Source: Gongronella butleri (taxonomy: Eukaryota > Mucoromycota > Mucoromycetes > Mucorales > Cunninghamellaceae). Taken from it: a stretch of 64,000 nt of DNA. Of the stretch, positions 34,600-45,222 are shown piece by piece. The position numbers were made by a program, and so were the translations under genes. Under the pieces are notes generated by a model. That model worked only from the letters and a program-made list of their open reading frames with translations, was not told the DNA's origin and made no database searches. The first letter of the stretch is position 1; each line of letters starts with the position of its first letter. The stretch covers positions 212,874 through 276,873 of the forward strand of contig JAIWZP010000040.1 of assembly GCA_025201375.1 (NCBI GenBank), given 5' to 3'.

Positions 34600-35960
34600 T
34601 TTTTCGTATCATACTGTACAGTACTGTAGAGACGTACCGGTAGTAGACAAACAATCAAGGCATATTTACCCATGGTGTGACTGGGCGTAGCTAGAATTTT
34701 GCGTGGTAAAGTTAGAATTCGTCACCCCGACCCCACTTATACTCAGGGTTTGGTCAATAATGATGAAGCTGAAAATGGCGTTTTATATGTTTTCAAGGGC
34801 GTAGAATCTCCTGGCGGTGTTTAAATTACATGTCCAATTGCAGGTTTTTGAGTACTTAGAAATCTGGCTCAAATGCTGCAATTTGCTCTAATGGAAGTAC
34901 CTCAAAACTTGCTTGAATCGCTATTTTGCCACACGAGTCCAATGTAAAATTTAATTTAGAATCGAATAAAGTTCTCACACGATGTCCGTTAACTTAATGA
35001 AATTTCGAGATAATCGCAATTTACGACATTTCGGCCCGATTTTGATTTTTGGCAGTAAATGCGTGATTTTTCGTATTTTTACTAAGAGAGCACGGCTCGA
35101 AAGTAACACCATTCGATTCCAAATCAAATTTTACATCCAGGGGCGACGCGTTGTAGCCTCTAAGAGCAATTTCGGGGCGTCTAGCAAGAGATTAAAACGT
35201 CTTGCCAGCCAAATACTTTACCACGCAAAATTATAGCTAGGCGTCATTTCACAAGCCTGCAGCCCACTCAGCGCATAAAATGTGCAAAATAAAAAATTAA
35301 AAAAAATAAAAATTCCATGCAATTCACGCAACCTAATTTGGAAATGTCAAATCTTAAATTTTTGCAAAAAAGTCTTACCCAAAGCAGACAATTTTCTCGG
35401 TCGATCGCGGTTCATGCGTCACTCTTCGGGCATTTTTATTACGGTACTTTGGGGGGCGGCTTGTCATTTTGTCTGCCAATTGCAAATCACCGGATTTACC
35501 TGTTTGGGATGCATTGATCACTCGGAGTTCGAAATTGACCGTTTTTGGGATTTAAATGTGTGACCCCTGAATTTTTCAAAAGTGGTCGTAGCGCTTTGAA
35601 GTTTTAAGCTTTTTTGTTGCAAATTTTGCGCTGACTGCGATGCAGGTATTTTTGAGCAGGGCTGACCACGCAGATGGCGAGATAAACGCCAAATAGTATA
35701 AATACGAGGTTTTTGGCATTTTTGAGTTTAAAAAAAATTGGACGGGTCCGTCTTAAGCACTGGACTATGGTTTAAGCCGTGACGCATTTTTCATTGGCGG
35801 GAAAGTAGGCTGTAAAAAAATTTCTGGAGGAGCAACTGGTCGGCAAAGCCTGAAAAACAGACTCTTCTTGCATGTTTATCATAAAAGGTACGGTAGTAAA
35901 TGTGGACATTTTGTGCATTGCACGTAGCGCGATCCATGCTTGATTCACGAGACATTGAAG
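34600..35960 (+). repeat. Dispersed repeat R1, shorter copy
   Basis: Colinear with 1080-3300 but lacking about 1 kb of its middle. Matching blocks run from the TTTACCC-GGTGTGA block (34668) through TTTTTACTAAGAGAG, CTGCAGCCCACTCAGC (35252) and AATTCCATGCAATTCACG (35312). They continue through GTCTGCCAATTGCAAAT (35478), GTGACCCCTGAATTTTTCAAAAGT (35561) and GTAAAAAAATTTCTGGAG (35812). Orientation is the same as the other copy. No coding capacity is seen. Confidence 0.75.
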
Positions 35961-36057
35961 TATTGTACAGTATACGTAAATACAGTAGCAGCACAGAAGC
36001 ACAAACACTCGTTCGTGCGTTGCTGAATTGCTGTCGTCACTATCATATGATACTGTA

Positions 36058-36590
36058 ATTAGGGTTGTTACGTACGGTAATTCCAGCGAGCGAGACGAGG
36101 AGATTCACCTTGTCTTGTATCGTCTCGACAAAATTTTGGGTCATCTCGTCGATCTCGATCGAGATTCTCGTGGTCGAGATCGAGCGAGATTCGAGAATGT
36201 CACATGACAAAACTCGAGCATTTTTTTTCAAAACTTCGCTTGGTGGAGTGAAAAAAATCCACCAAAAAAGTCGACACAAAGACAAGGGTTGAACCTTTCA
36301 CATCCTGCCTCCAGAGCGCCAACAAGACAAAGCAAGCTTTTTCCCATTGCACCACCACACCACCACAAAATCTACAGTACTACAGTTCTACAGTAAAATT
36401 AATGATGAATCATTGCGCGTTTGCGCCTAACCTAATTTTTTGTTCGAGATTCGAGCGAGACGAGCGAGATTTTACATTCTGTCGATCGAGACGGGCGAGA
36501 TCCAGGTTGTCTCGATCGTCTCGATCTCGTCTCGAACCCTCGAGATTTTCGAGCGAGATTCTCGATTTATCATAGCATCCCTACCTACCT
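36058..36590. mobile_element. Candidate non-autonomous DNA transposon (hAT-like MITE)
   Basis: The left end reads TAGGGTTGTTAC. The right end, read on the other strand, begins TAGGGATGCTATGATA, so the first bases form an imperfect terminal inverted repeat with a TAGGG start typical of hAT elements. Both subterminal zones are packed with GAGCGAGA and CGAGAT hexamers in both orientations (36088-36200 and 36440-36560), a feature of hAT transposase-binding regions. The AT-rich middle has no transposase frame. I could not find a clean 8-bp target-site duplication. Confidence 0.45.
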
Positions 36591-36611
36591 ATCCCTGCCT
36601 ATTATGATACA

Positions 36612-37060
36612 GTATACAGTACGAACGTTGTTGTTGTTCGCGAAGTCTTCAAAACGTTTGTTCAATAATGTTTTACGAAGGAACGTTGTTGTTGTTCGTC
36701 GCGAAGTCTTCACAACGTTTGTTCGATACTGTATACTGTATAATAATTCTGTAAGAATTTTACGAACGTTGTTGTTGTTGTTTGTCGCGAAGTATTCACA
36801 ACATTCGTTTGATATTTTATGTAGTGCAGTACTGTATGCTTTTGTTCGCGAAGTCTTCACAGCAACGTTTGTTTGATTTTTTTCGAACATTTGCAAAGAA
36901 GTATGATACAGTACGTACGTATGATACTGCAGTCTTCACAGCAGTGTTGGTTCAATTTTTTACAGTCTGTAGGTACGTACAATACGTTCGTACAAACAAC
37001 GTTGTTCGCAAAGTTTTCGCATACAAAAACGTTCGTTCGATTTTTTTATGATATCGTACT
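36612..37060. repeat. Degenerate tandem satellite with GTTGTT/GCGAAGTCTTCACA core
   Basis: At least five diverged units carry (A/G)ACGTTGTTGTTGTTCG, then TCGCGAAGT(C/A)TTCACAACGTTTGTTCGAT, near 36625, 36683, 36766, 36842 and 37000. Spacer length is variable, and several spacers contain TACTGTA or ACAGTA motifs. Translating it gives Val/Arg/Ser-rich nonsense frames. Confidence 0.75.
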
Positions 37061-37156
37061 GTATTTATTACCCACCACCGGTCGAGCGAGACAGGTAGTG
37101 CAACAATCAAAATAAAAAAAGGATCGGAGTGGGAAAGGGGGAGGAATGAATGATAA

Positions 37157-38062
37157 TCACAGCTGAAATGTTGACAAAAAGTCCTTGTTGTTGGCATACG
37201 ACTTCATCATATCCTTGAGCACCTTGTTCTCATTGACAAACAGCGAGCGGCGCTGGTTCGCCTTTTGATCGCGTGACGCGTTGGTGGACGATGAGCCGGT
37301 GGCACTGCCATTGGCACCTGCAAGATTGAAGCCGAGCAGGTGATCGAGATTGGCAGACTTGAAATCGACGCGCTTCTCGAGGTAGGGGTATAGCACAGCA
37401 GGGTCCAAGCGCGCGAGGTAGCCCTCGGAAAGAATGGAGCGCAAAATCTCGGGCTTGACGACAAAAATGTTGCCCACCTGGCGCAGCATCTCAAATCGGT
37501 CGTTCAACGTAGGAATCTTGAACATCTCGATCGCCTCTTGGTACTTTGCAATGTCCCTGTGTGCAAAAAAAAAAAAAAGTTGGATCAGCACATCCAACGC
37601 GTAAAAAACGACCCTTTCTTACTTTGTCACAAGCAAACCACCTGTGGGTGTGACAATGAACTTTTTGAAGTGATCCAGCAACAGTCTACAGTGAACAAAA
37701 GAGCGTGTAAGCCAAGACAATACGGCAAGAATGGAATGCGTGCACTTGCGCATGGAATTGATTGCCAATGGCCAAGAGGAATGACTCGAGATTCTTGCCA
37801 GGTAGCGCTTTGACGGCAGCACGATAGATTTTGGTCAGGAACTCGACGCTCTGAACGCAAGGCTGGATAAAAAAAAAAAAGGAGACACACGATCAATTGG
37901 CTGGACGACCGTCTTGCATTGGATACTTACCGCCGTGCCATTGCTCATCATGACAACCTCTTCGTCTTTTGGCCTAAAATCGTTGCGTTTCTGCCGATTC
38001 AGAATCTCCGAGAGCCAATACTTGACGGCTATTGTGTAGAGATGCCTTCATGTGAGTGTGTA

Positions 38063-38123
<61 letters not shown>

Positions 38124-40047
38124 AGACAGGGCGTTCCTACCATCAGTGCTGCGCAGCAAAACGTAGTTCATCTTCTTTTCCAGCGTGTCAAGGAATTTGT
38201 TTTTGCTTGCCAGGCTTTCACGGTGAGTGGAAGGTGCAGCAATGACAAGAGGAATCTGTAACGAAAAAAAGAGAGTTGAATCACCTGCGCAGTCGCATGA
38301 ATTGCTCGGAAATTACGACGGCCGACTGGAAATGGTGCTGTAGCAGCTGGCTGATGTTCGTGGCGGCAGCAATCACGGCAAAGCACACCGTGTCGGGTTC
38401 GCTTTTGTAGCCAAGCTCGTCGTAAATCCTGAAACAATGTAAAAAAAAAAATAAGTGAGTGCATTGAAAACTAGGAAATGGTTAATTAGACGTACTCATC
38501 AAGCAAAATATCCATGTATTTCGCGCCGATAAAGTCCAAGAGGATGTCGTATAGCTGCTTGATGGCGGCAGGCCTGCGGACGAAAAAAAAAAAAAAAAGG
38601 AATTCAGAAAGAGCATCAAGGCGAGCAAACTGATAAACTTACAAATCTTGTTGCGGGGTTAATTCCACGCAGCGCAAGATAGCTTCCGAGTGGATGCGCA
38701 GAATACGCAGGATGGCGTCTGGTGAGAGCAAGCAAAATCCGGTGTCTTCGACATTGTCCAGATTGACACTCTGCTTGGGGCGCGCAGAACGCGGCGAATC
38801 GGCTGTGGGCGATGACGTGAGCGCGTCGCTGTCGCCAAAGGACGTACCCAGCGGGCTGGAGGAGATTTGATTCAGTGTGCGCGCGAGCACCGACTGATTT
38901 CTAGCCGAGGTCTTTTTGTATTGTTGCTGTAAAATGATGTAAAAATGAGTTTTATGTTGTCGCTCTTATTATTATTATTTTTTTTTTTTTACCATGAAAT
39001 TCAGAAACTCGGCGACAATGCTGCCAAAGAGCTCGTTCAGACACACCTGTTCCTTGGACAGGTAGCGATTGCCCTCCGTGTAGGGGACAAACAGGTCGTT
39101 CATGCAGCGGTAAAGAGTTTCATCGACCGATTGCGCGGATGCGAGACGCGACTCATCCATGGCACTCGACTCGGTTAGCTCCTTTTCGCAGTAAGCTTTG
39201 AGGCTGTCGACAAGGCGTTTCGTGGCAGCATGCATGGATGACAAAGTGCGTAGGTATGCGAGATTCGAGATGCGCTGCGCTTGGGGCAGCAGCAATTCCA
39301 CCTGATCTTGGATCTATCGATCAAAAAGTAGTGAATGAGATGATAATCAATGCTTTTTCTTGTATCACATACGGATTGAGCAAAAATGCGCTGCAAAAAG
39401 ACCTGGATCACGACAGTCGGCTGTGGGAAAACAGCCGAAATGATCTCGGCCTCGCGGCGCACAGTCATGCGAATCGCGTCGTACAGCTTGATAACATTGG
39501 TATCGACTTCGGGCGGTGGCGTGTAAGGATTGGCGAGCGCAGCCGCACTGTTTAAAAAAGAATCGAAATGAGCAAAAGTTTTCATTGGCATTTTATATTC
39601 TTACTCTTCAGGCGACTGGCTGTTGTCCATGTCCTGCGACTGCATGCTGGAAATGAAGAATTCATGCTGGTTCACGTACGTCTGCACGCACGAGGTGCCG
39701 CCATTGAATTCAAACAGCACGCGCGCGTGATGCTATTCGAAATACAGGCGGATGAGCTGCAATGCCACGCTAGACATTTTCTTTCTTACAGCCATGACGC
39801 GGGGATCGCCGTCTCGGTATGCCTTGTCAAATTCCTCGAGCATCTCCTTTTCAAAACTCTCGCAAAACTTTTCAATCGCATCGCGTGCCTATAGAAAAAT
39901 CATGTTACTCGAAGCACTCGTAAATAATTGGGTGGGCTCCTACTTTGGTGTCATTGTCTACATTCTTGGCAACGGCATTGAGGCGTCGTGCAATGACAGC
40001 AGCCTGAAAAATAAGCGTGTTTTAATGACGATGCCGCGTCTCGCGCG

Positions 40048-40081
<34 letters not shown>

Positions 40082-40807
40082 TTGAACTGGCCCTCCTCGC
40101 CGCTCTCGTAACGCAGAATGTCTAGTCGCTCGGAATGGCCATCCTGGAACTCCATAAAGTATTCAATGACATCTTGACTCTCTGAGGCGCGCGACCGTTG
40201 GCGGTCCAGCGTCTCCAATTGCTCGCCAATGCGGACAGCGGTCTTTCCAACGTCGCTGATGCGCATTTCCAGGCCGTCAAACGATCGATACACGTCCTAT
40301 AAAAACACGACACGCCCCATTGAGCGCGTTTAAAAAGCCATTGGTCCATGCACGTCTACATACCTTGAAGGAAGATTGCAGGTCCATAATATTTTTTTTG
40401 TGTTGCTGTTCAACTTGCTGTGTTCCAAGCTCAAGCTCGTCGCACTGGTGCTGGATGCGGACGCGCAGCTGCTGCAATTCCTCCAAAACCTGCTCAAACG
40501 TGCGCACAAAGGGTTTGGGGTCGAGAACAACTAAAAATATGATGGAATTGAGCGTTTTTCCCCTTGGCTTCCGCCCTTTTTTTTTCTTGCTGCTTTTTGC
40601 ATACCCTTGCCACCGACGCTCTCCATGCGGTGCATCAGCTTGGACGAAATGGCTTCGACAAAGTCATCTGTGGCATACCCGTCCTAAAAGCAAATTTTTG
40701 TTAGTCCGAGCCACCGAACGCGTTCCTGAGCTTACCTTAAACTGCGACAGCGTGAGCAGCTCCTTAATATCAGGGTCGAGACTGTAGATATTGGGACGAA
40801 CGCTCAT
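37157..40807 (-). CDS. SEC10: Exocyst complex component Sec10 (EXOC5)
   Basis: Seventeen exons, 859 residues. They start at 40807, 40683, 40530, 40296, 40003, 39888, 39732, 39547, 39313, 38926, 38573, 38428, 38255, 38028, 37862, 37685 and 37556, and end at 40736, 40605, 40364, 40081, 39944, 39790, 39605, 39373, 38993, 38643, 38496, 38317, 38141, 37931, 37750, 37623 and 37157. Sec10 is part of the octamer that tethers secretory vesicles to the plasma membrane. The N-terminal coiled coil (about 60-180) includes FVRTFEQVLEEL. Other family stretches are RDAIEKFCESFEKEMLEEFDKAYR, HEFFISS, the AVIPLV-A-PSTHRE region, VKYWLSEIL-RQK-NDFRPKD, LLLDHFKKFIVTPTGGLLVTKDI, and the C-terminal LRQVGNIFVV...EGYLARLDP. 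Intron 15 begins GCAAGT (37749). Intron 13 contains an A59 run on the plus strand. It shares a divergent promoter with the E2 gene. Confidence 0.93.
38064..38122. repeat. A59 homopolymer inside a SEC10 intron
   Basis: Fifty-nine consecutive A on the plus strand (T on the coding strand), within the intron between exons 13 and 14, upstream of the acceptor at 38029. Confidence 0.9.
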
Positions 40808-40894
40808 TTTTTTGGTCAAGGGGAGGGAGGAAAAAAAAAAAAAGGAGAAAGAAACTCGCGCCTTTTTTACGGATCTTGCCTGCGGACCTTCTGC

Positions 40895-40926
<32 letters not shown>

Positions 40927-40963
40927 CTCTTTTTCTCTCTCCTTTCTCTTGCTTGTTGTGCAA
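40808..40963. promoter_or_regulatory. Compact bidirectional promoter, SEC10 / E2
   Basis: Only 156 bp separate the two divergent start codons. The interval holds an A13 and a T27 tract flanking a short GC-bearing core (about 40855-40898). No TATA box is evident, so both genes may rely on nucleosome-excluding homopolymers. Confidence 0.6.
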
Positions 40964-41791
40964 ATGCAGTACCCCGAACGGATCCGCAAGGAAATCGACG
41001 ATATAAAGCAAGATACAGCCGCTTCTCTCGAACTTGCACTGACGGACCGCATGGGTAATACGACTTTTTTCGCTGCCAAAAGCACTCGCTGACGCTTTTT
41101 TTCTTTTTTTTTTTTTTTTGCCCGGAAGATCACTATTTTGCGGTGATCAAGGGTCCAATTGACTCACCCTATGAAGGTGGCTCGTTTTTAGTTGATATTC
41201 GCCTGGAGGTAAGCGCATTTCGATGGCTCGCCATCCACGAGGCTCATTTTTGACTCACTCTTCTATTCCTAGTCAGAATTCCCTTTTAAACCACCCACTA
41301 TGCGCTTTTTGACCAAAGTATACCATCCCAATGTCAGCTCGCAAACTGTAAGCCAACCATTCTCTTTTTGACGCAAATTGGGCTTATTGACTTGATTTTC
41401 ATCACTAGGGGGCCATTTGTCTTGTAAAAAAGCGCTCACTTGGTCTTGTTGCAGGCAAATTGATCTTACATTGGTTTGTTTTTCTTACTAGGACATCTTA
41501 AAGGACAATTGGAGCCCGGCCCTGTCCCTACGCACAGCCCTAATTTCGCTGCAATCACTCTTGTCAAGCCCTGTGCCCGATGATCCACAGGTGAATTGGG
41601 CGAAAAGCGCGATTTGGAGGAGGGATTGATTTTTTTTATTTTTTTACGAGCAGGACGCACAGGTGGCATTTCATTACAAGCGCGACTATAACGATTTTTG
41701 CCGAGAGGCGGAAAATTGGACAAGGACTTACGCCATTGCCGATTTAAGAGACCTTGATGCCCATGTCGACCAGAATTTTACCATCCTGTAG
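40964..41791 (+). CDS. Ubiquitin-conjugating enzyme E2 (Ubc1/UBE2K-like)
   Basis: Six exons: 40964-41054, 41129-41208, 41273-41347, 41410-41424, 41492-41590 and 41654-41791, giving 165 residues. The UBC fold is complete: SPYEGG, the FPFKPP loop, H75-P76-N77 and the active-site [16 protein letters not shown] with catalytic C86, followed by [12 protein letters not shown], which is specific to the Ubc1/UBE2K group. E2s carry ubiquitin as a thioester on that cysteine and pass it to substrates with an E3. UBE2K and Ubc1 normally have a C-terminal UBA domain. Here the protein ends 20-25 residues after the core ([13 protein letters not shown]), so the UBA is absent. Exon 4 is only 15 nt and encodes G-A-I-C-L, including the catalytic cysteine. 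Confidence 0.94.
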
Positions 41792-41964
41792 ACATTTGAC
41801 CTTTCCATTCCTAATTGCATAAAGAAAATATCATACCCCCACTTTACATCTACAATTGAGCCTCGTTTTCTGGTGGGGTTTATTAAAAACGGAGGCAAAA
41901 TCAAGCTCCAAATATTTGATTCCGCTTTTTTTTTTTCGTTTTCCTTTTTTTTTCGTTGTCCAAT

Positions 41965-43325
41965 ATGGTGCCCACGAGTCCTGGCTCCCTGATACCCCCT
42001 TTCCGCTTTGCTCTGGTCGACGAGGACCTGTATCGAGGCGGGTATCCCAAGCCGAGAAACTACAAGTTTCTCAAAAAGTAAGAAAAACGCGTGGATTTGC
42101 TCCATGCTCACCGCTTTTTTCTTGATGCCTTGCTTAGCCTACGACTCAAGACGATCTTGTCGCTGATCCCCGACACGGCTGTGGACGAGCTGCAGCAATT
42201 TTGCAAGGAGGAGAAAATTCACATGCTGCGGCTCAAAGTGGACCGCATGAAAGAGGACAATATCACTCTTACTTACAACAAAACGTTGCTGGCATTACAT
42301 GCAAGTGTCGTCCCTCCGTCCCCCTTACATGAGGGCGTCCAATTCGCCAGCCAATGGATGGGAAAACGGGTTTCCATTGACGTTTCTTTTTTTTTTTTTT
42401 TTTTGATCTTTTACAATTAGATCATCATCGATCCCGAAAATCACCCCATCTACATCCATTGCTTGGACGGCGCCAATGTCACGGGCTTGGTCATCGCGTG
42501 TCTCAGGAGATTGCAACGATGGCATCTCAAGAGTGCCATGCTCGAATTTTCTCGGTAAGGCTAAAAAAATCAAAAAAGTCACGTTTTTTTTTACGCGACA
42601 CACTCAATTCACGCTTTGGTCCAATTGCTTGCAGGCACCTTCACACCAACGTGGTCAGCTCGGAAGAGTATGAATTCGTCGAGAACTTTCGCAATTTCGA
42701 GATTTCCATCCCTCTCAACATCCCATTGTGGCTGCACGGCTGCCTACAGCCTTCGCATCGCAAGCACCCATGCCTGCGCCTCACACTGCTTAATCCGGAA
42801 CTTGTGCATGAAAAGGCAGAGGAAAAACGCGCGGAACATCAGAAATGGAAGAATGGTGAGCAAAACAAGAAAAAAAATCGAAAATGGTCGATTGGCCGAG
42901 ATGGAATGGACCGCTCATGCATGTCAGACTTGCTAGACAATCTGTTTGACGCCAATGCGCCACCCGCCAGTCACCACCACCATCATGGTCATCATCGATC
43001 CGGCAGCAACATCACGGGCAACGAGGAAACGCGCGTTATGGGCAAAAATGCGGCCACTGATCCCACCGACGACTCTTCGCACCAAGAAGAAGATACCCAC
43101 GACAGCGACGATCATCAGCATGAGCCACATCCTGAGCAGAGCAAGGACCAGTACATGGTGGATGTCGAGATGGACGACGTCATGATGGACGGCCTCGATC
43201 AAGTCCCCTATTTTCATCGCCATGACGCCGATAAGGATCAAGACCAAGATGCCTTTTGGACAGAGCCCTTTGACGGTGCCATCAGCCGCACATTGGAGGC
43301 CCTGGCTCTGGAGGGATTGGATTAA
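41965..43325 (+). CDS. Oca-type (atypical dual-specificity) phosphatase-like protein, likely inactive
   Basis: Five exons: 41965-42077, 42138-42300, 42421-42554, 42635-42855 and 42928-43325, giving 342 residues. Residues 10-165 match the plant/fungal atypical DSP family (Siw14, Oca1, Oca4, Oca6): FRFALVDEDLYRGGYPKPRNYKFLKNLRLKTILSL, then a core with NHPIYIHC. The P-loop keeps H105-C106 but has Val112 where the CX5R arginine belongs (C-LDGAN-V), so catalysis is doubtful. In yeast, Oca proteins act together in oxidant-induced cell-cycle arrest and inositol-pyrophosphate signalling. The C-terminal 130 residues are an Asp/His-rich disordered tail. Intron 2 uses GCAAGT (42301). Intron 4 (72 bp) is in frame and stop-free, so retention would add 24 residues. 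Confidence 0.82.
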
Positions 43326-44149
43326 TTGCAAGGATTTGCATGCTGCATGTTGCGCCTTGCGCCTTTTTCATACATTAAATGGTTTCATTATTGCATCTTT
43401 CAAATCCTCGTTCAATTGTGCGCTGCTGTAGATGGCCTTGCGACGTTTTTCTTTAGGTGCTGTTGCTGAATGATCGCGCGACGGGGGTGCTTTAACCAAA
43501 ATATGTCAATTTCGTGACAAATCGTGAACAATGGCCCTTTTAATCTTCACACAGTGGTCTTTAGGCCAATGCGCATTGCTCCATTAATTTCGCGATTTTT
43601 TTTTAAAAAAAAGAAATGAAAAGGAAAAGGAAAAAGGCACCAAGGTCATGCATGTCCTTGTATGATTGAGCAATGTCCATCTATTTTTGAAGCTACCAAT
43701 TCCCATTGAATTGGGCTTGGGCAATAAAATAAAGGGGCGCCCCAACACCTGTTGTCACTCATTTCAAAGAGCGAAAATTCCCCAGTGCAACGCGTCTCTT
43801 TTTCTTTTTTGTATCCGTTTCCCTATCATTTTAATCGTACGTGTTACTGCTTCGCATGTAAGCACACGCACAAGTAAAGTATTTGAACATGGAGATCAGA
43901 AAACCGTAACGTGATCAACCACAAATGGGTAATTTTGAGCATTTCTTTGCATTGCTCATGTTTGTAGGCGCTGTAGCTCATTTGTGTACTAATGCAATAT
44001 GGGCTCCCTGTGTCTGTAGTCGCGCGCTTGCAAAATAAAATTCTCGAGCAACAGGTGGCTGTCAAGAAATAACGGTTAAAACGATTTTAATTGCATTTTT
44101 CTTACTTGTCGATATTGTACAATGATAATATGAAGCGAAATTCAATGAA
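43326..44149. other. Intergenic stretch, nothing recognised
   Basis: 3'-flanking DNA of the Oca-like gene followed by AT-rich sequence. A run TAAAAAAAAG-like with GAAAAGGAAAAGG lies near 43590-43635. No gene or clear repeat was found until R2 begins near 44150. Confidence 0.4.
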
Positions 44150-45095
44150 TCTGTTAACGAAGTCCTTCTCGTTCGAATGAATCCACTCTCGAGGCGCTCC
44201 GATAACGGATGCCTCGCAAGCAGCATTTTCAATAATCACGGATTTACCAAGGGGTGCAGTCGACGATTTTCAAACCATGAAATTTAAGTCCTCTGATCGT
44301 CACGTCTTCCACACACAAGGTAAGGTCACCTTGATGACGGACAGAAATGCAATAAAAAACGGCTTTCCGTTGCCTAGTTTTTGTGTACAACGCAAAAAGC
44401 CGTTATTTTTCATCCCAAGTCAAAGTCGGCAAGGATTGGCCACTGCGCCTTTAAAGTCATATCATCAGAAAGAGCGTGATTTGGCACGTTCATGGCTATC
44501 GGTGATCTATGCAAAAGTGCAAGTTTCGGCAGCGTTGACGCGACCGCAAAATCTTGTATACTTTTCGACGCGTGGAAAAACGCGTCAAGCGTCGAGTTAC
44601 ACGCGCCTGCTTCTACTGAAATTCATGAATCGGGGGTAAGTCTTCCTGTTGGACGCGTCGGCGCGGCTCCATGAGCGCGTTTTTCCCGCGCAATTCGCGA
44701 TTGAAATTTAAACTAAAATCGCCCATTGCTTGAGATTCAACAGATGGATCCCCGTCGCTTTTAGCATTTTCCATGGTTATTCCACACAGGCTATCTTGTG
44801 TCCATGTTTGGTTCGTTTCTAGAGACCTGAATTTTCACTTTTTGATCTGGTGGCTCGCCACGGCTAAAATTTCATTTAGCTGTGGGACGCCCCATTGACA
44901 TGCGATCATTACAATATGACCACCATTCGTTTATTTGAGCTAGTCTCTTTGCATTGGGATGAATTTAGGGGTCGTGCAGTGTCTTTTTGGCAGTGACTCA
45001 TTTGAGTTTTCGCTGAAAAAGGTGTTTTGTGATGTCGATCTTGAAATGCATGACCTAGAGACGCGTGCATGGGCTCAAACGAAACTGAGCGAGAT
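44150..45095 (+). repeat. Dispersed repeat R2, copy B
   Basis: Colinear with copy A (13970-14970) in the same orientation, with long identical blocks such as CGCGTTTTTCCCGCGCAATTCGC (44675) and TAAAATCGCCCATTGCTTGAGATTCAACAGATGGAT (44713). It includes an ACGCGTGGAAAAACGCGTC segment near 44570. Its right end stops about 130 bp before the cupredoxin gene's stop codon. Confidence 0.85.
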
Positions 45096-45222
45096 CTTGA
45101 TCGCTTGTGCTGCGCGAATCCACCAGTTGCGCATTAATTAGCGCCTTGAAATAATCAAAAACGGGGGGTAACATTTATATACAAAGAATCGATACAGAAA
45201 CGCCTGAAATGAAGGATGAATT

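Larger units (their letters stand above)
33246..34600. other. Gene-free stretch with repeated units
   Basis: It holds the presumptive promoter of TSC10 (an A-rich leader), two copies of the 49-bp element, and paired phrases (GATCGGATCACTCATTCAGTCCTGA at 34226 and GATCAGATCACTCATCAGTCGTCCTGA at 34394) that make a longer diverged tandem duplication of about 330 bp. No gene is supported. Confidence 0.5.

Noticed and set aside
36604..37115. Open frames over the GTTGTT satellite
   Set aside because: They are repeat-derived Val/Arg/Ser/Phe nonsense and change meaning with each unit.
38285..38316. Alternative SEC10 exon 12 end at CGCAG|GTGATT (38285)
   Set aside because: It joins to exon 13 in the wrong frame and hits a stop. 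The GTC|GTAATT donor at 38316 restores the family-typical AV-IPLV join.
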